Shown here: in pieces, positions 48,796-60,247 of the stretch
How positions within the stretch are numbered: position 1 is the first letter of the stretch
Layout of the letters: each line of letters opens with the position of its first letter
Assembly (NCBI GenBank): GCA_035222895.1
Contig: JAVYIG010000166.1
Span: forward strand, 744,001 to 808,000
Reading direction: 5' to 3'
Length of the DNA: 64,000 nucleotides
Source: Strongylocentrotus droebachiensis
Taxonomy: Eukaryota > Echinodermata > Echinoidea > Camarodonta > Strongylocentrotidae
The notes under the pieces: model-generated
What the model was told of the DNA's origin: nothing
Seen by the model: only the letters and a program-made list of their open reading frames with translations
Databases searched by the model: none
Translations under genes and position numbers: made by a program

Positions 48796-51700
48796 GCATA
48801 GGGATCTATCGTAGCAAGTGCTGTGCATTATGGTGGCCATCCATGAGAAAGATGGAAAAGTATCAAGTATTCTCTTAATAGAAGCCAATTTTTCATTGAA
48901 AACTTACATGTATGTGTTGTGATGAACTGAAAGTCAATATTTAGCAACTTTGTGGGAGTAAAATCACAAAAAATTTCAGATAATCATGCGCGCATGCGTC
49001 CGCCTGCCATTCTTTTTAGATTCATCACGCCGCATAGGAAATTACTGATTTTGAGCCTTATGATTACTGATTTTCTGTTCTGGAGGTTGGCATCTCTGCA
49101 TTGACAATGGGGTAATAGTTAATTTAACCAAACAGGAAATAAAGTGAGACTTTCAAAGCAGACATATTAGTTGTATTTTTTTGTAACGCATGAAACGTAA
49201 TACCTTTAAAAGATATTCCACATCACAGGAGGATTCTACAGCCCATTGCAACTACATATGTCGTGAAAACTTAATTACCTTGTCAAAACTTAAAGAAATT
49301 CTGTGTCATAAATGTCATTATTTTGTCATAATTTATTTATTGATAATTTGCATGTGACTAACCTAGACCTACATGTACATGTATCCTGTATAGCTCTCAT
49401 TAATTTTAAGTACCACTTATTACTGTTTTGTATCAAGTATCACTTTCCGTACAAAAAGCTTATAGACTCTTCGATATTTTTATTCCTGTAATCAGTATTT
49501 CTTGCTACTGATCTACTGGATGTGTTCCGTGGACATTGTCACTCTCTAGAGAAAAGTGCTAATGTCGATCCTGTTTTGTAGGTTTACAAGATATTTGATC
49601 AAAATTATTGCTGATTGAAAAGTAGAAACAAAAATTCAAAATTTATTTTTAATCAGTGATACAAATGGATTATTTTGATTAATTTGGATATTCCATTTGA
49701 TAATTTGATTTATGTACATCATTTTTTTCTATGAATTCCAGCTTGAGGTATGAGTTATCTTGTGCAGAATAATTTAATAATGATTTTTTTTTTTTTTAAG
49801 AAACAAAAGACAAAGAATTGTTTTTAAATTTTAATTAGTGATATAAATTAGCATTGATTTTGATATCTTTTCCAATAATACTTTTAAATAAAATCCATCC
49901 CTGATAGGTAGTGTTAGAAGACATCTGATCTCATTGTATATTTTGTCCATGACCATACAATAGTGAATTTGTTCTCATTCACTATTTTGCCAACAGGTCA
50001 TTTTTTTGTATTAGTAATCAAATTTAATGCCCAAATCTTTGCTTAATGCCACATTACAGCTTATTTCAAATTACATAAATTACATGTTGTCAGGTAGGAC
50101 AAGCCATACTGTTTTTCCTACCTACTGCAGCTACAATTTATGTATGCACTATGCAATTAGCATTCTGACTATTGAAATACATTATTTGTAACAGTTGAAT
50201 GAAATAATTTGTAATGAGGCATTTGTGCATTAAATGTTATTACATTATGAAAATGGTCTATTCAATTATGTGTGAGACGTACATGTATGCAAGCCATAAT
50301 GATATCTTTTTTTGTTGATTTATAGTACTCTCACAAATGATCATTTACACAAAGTAGAGTGAATATTCTTGTGAAAAAGGAAAAACAGTGCAACTTAATA
50401 ACAACAATAAATTTGTCCTCATGATAACTTTCTAATGTAAACAATCTTATAAAGCTGCTTGTTTTTTTTTTGTACAGGAGTTCTATGAGAATCTCAACAA
50501 CTGTATACCAAGGACGATACCTGAAGATTCTCAAGTCTTTCTCGGTCTATCGTTGAGGGATCTGGTCACAACTTTCAAACACAAGGTATTATGTTTAATT
50601 TGATATCAGCTCTACAATAATAGTTAGAGAATTGTCATTTATTTTGTTAATCATCCATTTTTAGAAATAAATAACATAGAATGATATAATAATATTCACA
50701 TTCGTATAGCGCTTAATGCTACCCATCTAAGCGTTTAACATTGTGATGATTATAACCCAGGTCATCGGATTCAATTGCTAATCCGCACATGAAAGTGCAC
50801 GCTCTCTGCTTCCTGGGGAGTATTCCGGCCAGGTGCCATTTTACAAACGTACACATGCCAATCCAACCAACAGGTATTAAAGGTAAAGACCAGTATTGGC
50901 AACGCCCCAATTTCAAAAAATGAAATGGAAGCTCTCATTACCAATCATGTGAAAGAATATGTTTTGACTAATACATGATGATAACAAATTTGCCGGGAAA
51001 CCGCCTACTAATTCATATATTTGGTAAATTTATTTCTCTCATGGTCTGGTGAGAGAGATAGGGTAGTCCCATATACATCTTTCTGTGTATAGTGCTTGTA
51101 ACTTTACGAAGAATGAGCCAAATTTCTTATCATTTTGATGATTCCAGAACCTTGCAGATGCTAGATGCTAGATGATCAACCTTTTCTGATCGATTCCACA
51201 ACGTTTCTTTCACAATGCAATCGCATGACCATTACTGGTCTTTACCTTTAATTTAACACCAGGATGGAGAGTGGCAAATGAGTTTAATAAGTATAAGTAG
51301 GATGCTTTTGAGAAAATCCCATGGCAGATACCGTTGCTATAGAAGACAATTACATGTATATTATAATTTTTATGTTTTAATAAATGGGAATTTTTTTATT
51401 TGATAATAACCATTACATGTGCCTGATATATATTTGGAACGTGTTAATGAGGGAGCGAAAATATCCTCTTTAAAAAAAAAAAAAATTCTATGCAGTATTA
51501 TTTTCCTTCAGGTAATCCAAAGAAACAGCAGATGGTGTGATTTCTTTCATAAACCTCCTCACAATGATCTAACTTTAACTCATCTCTTTTTCCCTTTAGA
51601 TCTTGGTGTTATTCAAGCTAATGATGTTAGAGAGGAGAATCCTCTTCTACACCTCGCCTGTCCATAGACTCTGCAATACACTTCTGGCTATTGTCTCTTT

Positions 51701-51911
51701 ATTCCCAGGTAAAAAGACTATTCGATTAGATTTTTTTCTTTCTTTTAAGATGAGATACATTGTTTCCACTGGTCTGTACTTCAATAGAGGTTACGGCTAG
51801 GATTTGAATGTTTAAATTTTTTTTGGACCAATTCCAGCACTAGTAAAATTAAACTCAGTCACACCGCGAAACCATTTTTTTTTTTTTTTGCCATAGAGGT
51901 TTAATATATGT

Positions 51912-51942
<31 letters not shown>

Positions 51943-54900
51943 GGGGGGGGGGGGGGTTTGTTGTTCGTCTTGTTGGTGTGACTGAGTATTACCCGTACAA
52001 AAAGGATATGCAGAACTATTAGAACTTTTTTAATGCGGATTGATGAATGATAAGCTTCAGAGGTAATCTTCAATGTAATGTCTACCATTGTGTATGGCAT
52101 CATTCAGTGGTTGATGAGGTGTAGGGAGTGACCTAGCAAAAGACTTCAATTGTTCATGCAAACAGTTAGTGGTAATGATTGATAATCCTCCATTAGAACA
52201 GGATCAAATAATTTTCTCTGGATGTTTTAGTTGATACTGACAGAGACTATCTAGGATTAGAACCTGTAATTATTGATATTCATTATTCACAAGTAGCTCC
52301 TGCATACATGTACATTGATATCTTGCGACTCAAGTGCTATTCAAATACAGTCAAACCTGTCTACAGCGACCGTCCATTGGAAACAAAAAATGTGCTTGTT
52401 GTAGACAGGTTCCTTTAGTACATGTTTCAATGAGAAATCATTTTCAAGGGAAACAAAAATTGTGCTTGTTGTAGACAGGTGGTCTTTGTAGATATGTGGT
52501 CACTAAAGCAGATTTGACTGTACAATCATATCATCTTACCTGTGTGTGACAGCTTTGACTCATCTGGCATTTTTATTTTTTCGTTATTCAACAAGGAATG
52601 ATCGAGCGAGGTCTTGAGAAATCAGCATGTCCGAAGCACTACAACCCGCACATCTCCACCATCGAGCTCACAGATTACGGTATCAATACAGAGGAGTACC
52701 TTGATGTGAAGATGTCCCATGTGCCTAATTACAGTCACCAGAAGAGCACAGAGAGCAGTCCCGAGAAGAGCAGCGATAGCAGCGAGAAGTGCTTGAGGAT
52801 ACCTCTGGGAAACCCCAACACAAACTCACACGAAGATGAAGGTATGGGCACACACGGTTCCTCAAAGATGGAAGGAAGACCCAGCGGCGGCATCGCAAGG
52901 ACAAATCCATTTGATAAGGAAAACATTCCCGGTGGGGTGATTCAACGAGATGGTGAAAGCAGGAAAACCAGTCGGTCATCGTCTCAAGGGTCGAGCGGTG
53001 GTGGATCGAAGAAGAAGATCGCGAAGGACGTGTCGCCCGAGGAAGAGCTCATAGACCTCATCGACCAGGAGCTCTACGGAGACTTCTTTGAAGGCGGCAC
53101 AAAGAGGAGCGATGAAGACAGGGATGATTTGCTTTCCGAGGAAAGGGATAAAGTTGGCGACTCCTTAGAAGCCAGAAAAGAGAGTAATGCTTCTGAGGAT
53201 ACCAAAGAAGACAGTGATGTCGATCTACAGACCCGTCTTCACCAGCACTCCGCTAGTATTCAGTCCGGTGACAGTGGCATTAGCAGCTGTCAGAGGTCCT
53301 CTACGGTCAGCAGTGGACGGTCGCAGGGGTTTGAAGATGGTGTTGGGGAGATGAAGATGAACAGACTTAGTGGAGCGGAGGACTTTGTTGTTCTTCCAGA
53401 TATGCCACAACAAGAGCCGATGGACCTTGATTGCTTTGGCTTTCCACTTGCAATATTTGGAAAGGTAAGAATATTGTATCATGCCAACTGACTTGCAGGG
53501 CACAAGGTAGAGTATCAGTTATGAGTATTTACATGGTCTCATGCTGTCATATTGGGGACAAATCTTGGTTTACTTCAACAAATTAAGGAAACGGTGGAAC
53601 GCACGGGTCACACGTTTGTATTGTTAAGTTCTGCAAAAAGGAAATCGATTGTCAATAACTGTAAAGTCAACCAGTAACCCATGTTCAGGTACTAGGAAGA
53701 GACAAATTTCTGTGTTAAATTTCAGATGTAATGTTTATCATGTTTTAAAGCTATTCCTGAACTGAGGGGGGGGGGGGGGGGCTGTGAATAGAGAAAGGCA
53801 AAGTAGAATAATTATATTATTTTGACTGGGCTTGAGGGTATATCAGATATATTGACCAAGCTAAGATCATATTGCCCGAGTCGAAGACGAGGGCAATATG
53901 GTCTTAGCGCGGTCAATATTTCTGATGTACCCCGAAAGAAGCCCTGTCAATATAATTATTATTATCTAAACAAGACATTTTAAAGCAAATTATTGATAGG
54001 GGCCTATACAACTTTGGTATCAATCTTGATTTTTACTCCCGTCTGTTTGCCGGTCCATCTAATTTCAGGTTATTATAGGCGCAGCACATATTATTACATT
54101 AGTCATCGGATTCAGGCTTGCCCGCAACACAATGTATGCATATTTCCCACTCCTTGTGGAGCATTCCTTAAGAGGTTAATTAGACATTTTTTGTCTGTAC
54201 AATCTTTTGCAGGGTTCCTTATGTCACCCCTACATATCCCTTCAGCAACACGACATGCTACAGGATGTCAGCGTGAGGTCATTCGTCATTGGAGCAACAA
54301 ACGCCCTCTTCAAGCATCATAAACATCTCATGGATGTGATCGTTGAAGTAAGTAGGAATGTCATATCTTTTCTTCTGCCTTGTCCACCATTTCAATTTCA
54401 TACGATTTGCAAGGCTCTTATTCCCACTGGCCCGGACCAGGGGAGTGTTTCACAAAGACTAAGATCGACTTTAAGTCGGACTTAACTTTGGCAGGCCGTT
54501 CATGCCACTGTTTGCTCTCACCATTTACTGGCATTGGTTTCTCTAGGGAGGTACCAATCGTGGTCACAAATCTACAGAATTTACATTTTTTGATAGTTCA
54601 TTATTATAGGAAAAAGTATTATCTAAAGATCATAATTAAGAGACCAATGGTGAAAGCAACCAGTGGCACGAATGGCCTGCCATAGTTAGGTCCAACTTAA
54701 AGTTGATCTTAGTCTTTGTGAAACACCCCCCTTATCCATCATTTCAATTTCAAATGGTTTGCAAGGTGCTTGTTCCCACTAGCCTGGAACTGGACCAGAA
54801 GCCCAAACCGAAATGTCTCCAGGACCAGGTCTTGCCCGACTCCCACCACTCCGACTAGGCTAGCCTGGATATTTAAGAACAGTGAAAAGTTTGACCGTAG

Positions 54901-57900
54901 GAGTTTCAAGTTTCAAGTTTTATTCGTTCCACATTTAACAAAAATATAGACATACATATAAAAATAAAAATTATACAATACACGTAGTATATATGAGCCA
55001 GTCTCAATGGTTCTCAATTCATATAATAGATTAAGTAGAATGTGAGGAACCTATTAAAAAAGCAGTGCTTGTATAGTATAGGTTCCTGGTAGGAGTGATC
55101 AGCTTTGTACATTAGTTTTGTTACTTCATTATTGTTTCAACTGTTTGATGTGTTACAAAGTTGGATCCAATCCAATCCAGGAATTTATAAAGCGCCAATA
55201 TCTAGTTGCCTAATCACAGGCGCTGATGCGACTGTAAAACTACCAAAAATGTCTGTTCATGATTCTAACTCGGAAAGACAAAAAAGCAGTGACTAACTGT
55301 AGGCAATCTGACATAGGTATGTCTTTAGTTGAGTTCTGAAAATGAATAACTGGTGACAAGAGCAAAGGAATTGGGGAAGACCATTCCACAATCTCGATGC
55401 ACAGGCAGTAAATGATCGATCACCTAGAACCATGGATCATTTTCTTCTTCTTTTTGGTTACACTTAGGTTGAGGAGGGTAAAGTGACCATCTTAGACCCT
55501 GAGTTGAAGAAGCAGGTAGCGCTAAGCACGGCTGATCTGAGGTTTGCAGACTTCTTAATCAAACATGTGACAGACAGAAGCGATGTATACCTAGATGGAA
55601 CAGGTAAATATAGTCCAACCAACTTTAGCGCCACTTGTATAGAAAGACCACCTGTCTACAAAGACCATATTTTGAAGCTAAACTCAGATAATTTCATTCA
55701 ATGAATGCGCCTGTGAATAGATAATAATAATAATAAGGCCAAAAAAGGAAGCGGGCGGGGACGCTAAACATGTATATTTTTTTTAATGGCCTAAATAATA
55801 ATATTTAGCTTATATATAGCGCTTATCACAAATGTCTCTAAACGCTTTGAAAATATGTATAGATGATTGGATTATGATGCTTTTCATGTGATTTATTTAA
55901 TGTTCATCAATCAATGAATCTTGATGATTGAGATTTGTTTCGACAATATGAATATCTTACTTTTAACAATACAAGGTGAAATAGTTTCAGAACACCACCC
56001 CTGTGCCCCGTCTTATAAAGCGTTGAAATTAACTTATTTTGCGATTGATATCAATTGCAACGATGTACTTTTAGAGATAGGAGACTGCAAACTTGCGATT
56101 GATTGGAGGACTTGTGATTAATTTGGATCAATCGCAACTCTCTATAAGACTGGGCCCTGGTATTGTCTTAAAGCCTATCTGCACTAGTTAAGCCAGGAGG
56201 GATTAGACCTCCCTGCAAGGTCACTGGCATGTGATTATCTCATCAAATCAGCTCTCAATTAACCTTTTTTTTAAAGGGACCATGGGGGATCAACGGGTAC
56301 CGCTTAGGCATTGTTGGCTATATAGAGGGCGCAAGTAGCTACAAGTAGTGCAGTCCCACTTAAGACCTCTACATCCCAACTGGTCCATCTTTTATTCTTT
56401 CTTTTGTTAGGCTGGGAAGGAAGTGATGAGTGGATCAGAGCTCAGTTCAAGCTATACCTCCTCTCCCTCGTCTCAACATGCACAAGTATCGGTGAGTAGA
56501 ATCAATTGCTATCATTAATCAGTAGTGTCTTCCTGTGACTGAAGGTCCTAAATGATAAATGGCTTACGTCTTACTTGTCATTATCAACCAATTGAATGCT
56601 AAGCCCAAGATAAGTTGGGCTGAAGTCTATAGTACATGTGTGTGTTATTCCACATATCAAATGATATCCTTTAAAAAAACAGCATAGTAAGCAATGTGCT
56701 TATACTCCTTGAGTTATAAAATAGACAGGACTCGTTGTATATTCAACACCTTATTCATGAGTTTTTGTTTTCTCATGTGTAACCCGCTTTCTGTCAAAAT
56801 GTTAAATGCTTTTCTTTCCTGGGGGGTGTTTCACAAAGACCCAAAGTCAAACTTAACTCAAAGTTAGACTTAAACGTTATGGAGAGCCATTTGTACCCTT
56901 CAAATAAAATATATTCCCAATCAAAAATTCAAGTCTTTTAGACTTTTCATAAATTCCACATCAAGAACATGAAATAACATTGATAATAGAAAATATGAGT
57001 GATTTGAATCAACATTTTATGCCTTTTAAAATAACTTTTACAAAATATTTTCATGAATTCTAACGGCTTTGCATAATTGTTAAGTCCAACTTTGAGATAC
57101 GTTAAACTTAGGATCTTTGTGAAACACTCCCCTGTTGAAAAAGGTCGACTGTGTTCTTACTGTAGCCACAGGAGGGCAGCATAGTAACAATACAAAGTTC
57201 TTGAAAAATATACAATTGTAATCATACAGCACTTATTTTGCTCAAACTGAGCCCTTTTTCACGTTATATATTTCAATTACAATTTTTTATTTATATGTTT
57301 TAGTGCTTCAATTAAACATCTAACTACCCTATATACTTTTACAAAACTCAGAATGCTGATAGATAATATACATAAAAATGAACAAAGAATTGAGTCAGTG
57401 AAATCATCATAGAAGTATCAGTGTTGGGGAGAGATTTTTTTTTTCCACTTCTGTTTTAATAGCAACTAAAAGTTTGTTTTTACAAAATGCAATAAGATTT
57501 GTTGCTTTTTCCAGAAAACAATTCCGGCTTGCTGGCTTGTTTGAATTGGTAAGAACTTGATTAATTGTTTGTGATAGCATTTTTCTGTATTTTTCTGTTT
57601 ATCCCTGGCATTACATTTACATACAGGTACCTACACAGTGACTGAAATAGGAGATTTTAGTGAGAGCTTTGTGCAAGCATGGAAAACAACACATAACTTC
57701 AGGATGTGGAATAGTAAAGTCCATCCAGGAATCGATCAGATACATACCGGGTGAGATCTTGTTACTCTAATAATAATGATACTTTGAGGGGTCAGTGACA
57801 CAAAGACATAACTCCATTTTGGCCATTTTGAGAAAAAGTGGTTTATGTGCCAATGAGCACTTGGGCCTTAAGGAGTTAAGTCTATGTTTCACTAGCCATT

Positions 57901-60210
57901 GACTTCAATGGGGTGTTGGTAGGAGTTAAGTCTTTGTGTTTCCTGGAAAGCCCATTTTTCTGAACATTTTAATTCAAATACTCATTTTGGCAAAATATGG
58001 AGTTTCATCTTTGTGTCACTGAATCTTCGATATGAGATTTGTAAGGCGCCAAATCCACTTGAAATCAGATGCTCAAGTTGCATTTGTGAAACAAAGTGAA
58101 ACAAAAGCAAACTAAACAGGAGATCACTATAAGTATCTGCATGCTTTTACGTGATCTCCTGTATGTGATCTCAAGGGAAAAGAAAGGGGGAAAAGCATCT
58201 GCCTCATGAACAAAGGAATAGAAGTATGATGATCATCCCAAAATAACAGAACAGTTAATGATATGCTAAATTGAATACCGGTACCGGTAGATACGTTTTA
58301 AAGCTTATCTGTACTATTTTATAGGAGGGATTAGACCGCCCTGCAAGGTAACTGGACAGGTGGTTATCTCATCAAATCAGCCCGCAATTAACATTTATAA
58401 GAAAAAAAAGGATCATGGGGGACCAATGGTCACCGATTTGGCATTTTTTTTTATATAGAGGGAGCAAGTAGCTACAAGAAGGACAGTGTGGTTTTAAGAT
58501 TTTTAAACACTTCAGCTGATCTGCTGTTATAAATCTCACAGGTTAAAGCATTCTGCATAAAAGGCCCTGCATGAGCAAAGGTTCTTCCCCCCCCCCCCCC
58601 TACTTAGTATCGAGCTTTAATAGGAAGAACAAGAAATCAGGAGTTTTGTTAGCATAAAGATCTGGACGGAACTTGATGATTTATCAAAATAATATTGTAC
58701 TGTGGAACAGAGTAATGCACACGATGAAATAAAAGCAAAAGAAGTTTGAAAACATTGCGTTCACTCATGGGCAACCAATGGAGTGCTTTGAGAACTGGTG
58801 TGATTTGATTCATATCAAAGCTATAACTTTGTGTAAATGATTATGAGTTAATCCCCTTCTGATGATATGACTCCAAGTTACTATGTGTGGTATGATCCCC
58901 AAGTTCATATTTACCAGCGCTTTTCTTGGATAACAAAACACTAAGCGGGTGGTCGCGTTACCCGACCTTTTGTGAAAACATGCCTCTTTTTTCACGAAAT
59001 GTTGGGGGTAATGTTTGTGAAACAAACCTCTCATCTATAAATGGTCTGGTTTAATTTACCTGACACTTTGTGAAAACCCTACGGCAATCTATGAAGGATC
59101 GCGTCATCTTCTGTTTTCGTTTCACAAAAGGTTATGTAAATGCGACCACCTGATCGGAAGCGATGACCCCATGATTCAAAGTAAGCGATATGCTTAAACT
59201 CTTAATACCATCTCCCTATGATTTTTTTCATTGTTTTACAAGAATTCTAATACTATTTACCCATATTGTTCTTGTCAATTTAGGCATCCTTTTCACGGAC
59301 ACCTCGGTGTAAGTGATATGAAGATAAGACTGTCAAGGTGAGTTTTATTTTTTTCTTTAAAGTATCTTTGAGGAACATTATATACATTCTTGTTTCCAAA
59401 TGTGGTATTTTTCGAGTGAGGTTTAGGCTATGATATGTGATGAAATCATTATCATCATCATTTATTAAAGTCAGCATTTTCCCTGTTTCGAGGGGTCACA
59501 GACTTAATGACACCCCCTCTCTCCAGTTATTCTTGTCTTCAGCATCCTGGGCATTTAGGCCAACCTTACTGCTTTCTTTCTTCACCATATCTTGCCATGA
59601 AATCGTCGATCTTCCTTTAACTCTTACGCCATCCACTTCCACGATTTTTCACAGGTTCATCATCTTTCCTTCCCAACATATAACCAATCCATCTCAATTC
59701 ACTTCTCTTTACCACAGTTTCTTCCTGACCCAACCTTTCCATGAGTTCACCCGTGTTGTTTATATCGGAAAGAAAAATATTAATGATGTTTGAAAAAGCT
59801 GTGGTGACATGTTGTCTAAGACATAATGTGTGCGAGAACAGTTCTGATGCCATGCATTGGTTGTGACATAAAGTACTACATGATCGAAGCATATTGTCCA
59901 GCTTCCGATATTTTGAGTCGTTTTGCATTATTCAATATTGTGACATTACCGATTGGCCCGTTGTAACAGGGTTTTCCCTCTGCGTTATGAATGTTAGCTC
60001 TCTGTGGGTGTTTAGATTTTGCCAAAGATATGATGGAATAAAAGTTCAGAGTTCTTGAAATTTTATATGCTATTATATTTGTAGTATTGTGAAGAGCAGT
60101 TTTACAAAACCTTGTCAAATCTTCCGTCCTGTGTCTGTTTTCTTTCTTTCTTCCTCTCTTCCTCTTTCCCTCCTTTTCTCACTTGTTCTTTACCTCTGTT
60201 ACTTTCTTTC

Positions 60211-60247
<37 letters not shown>

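Noticed and set aside
59437-59793. 118-aa plus-strand frame in AVL9 intron 13
   Set aside because: The opposite strand has a short RT-like RWIGYMLGRKDD phrase, so this is an old non-LTR fragment at most and too short to annotate with confidence.
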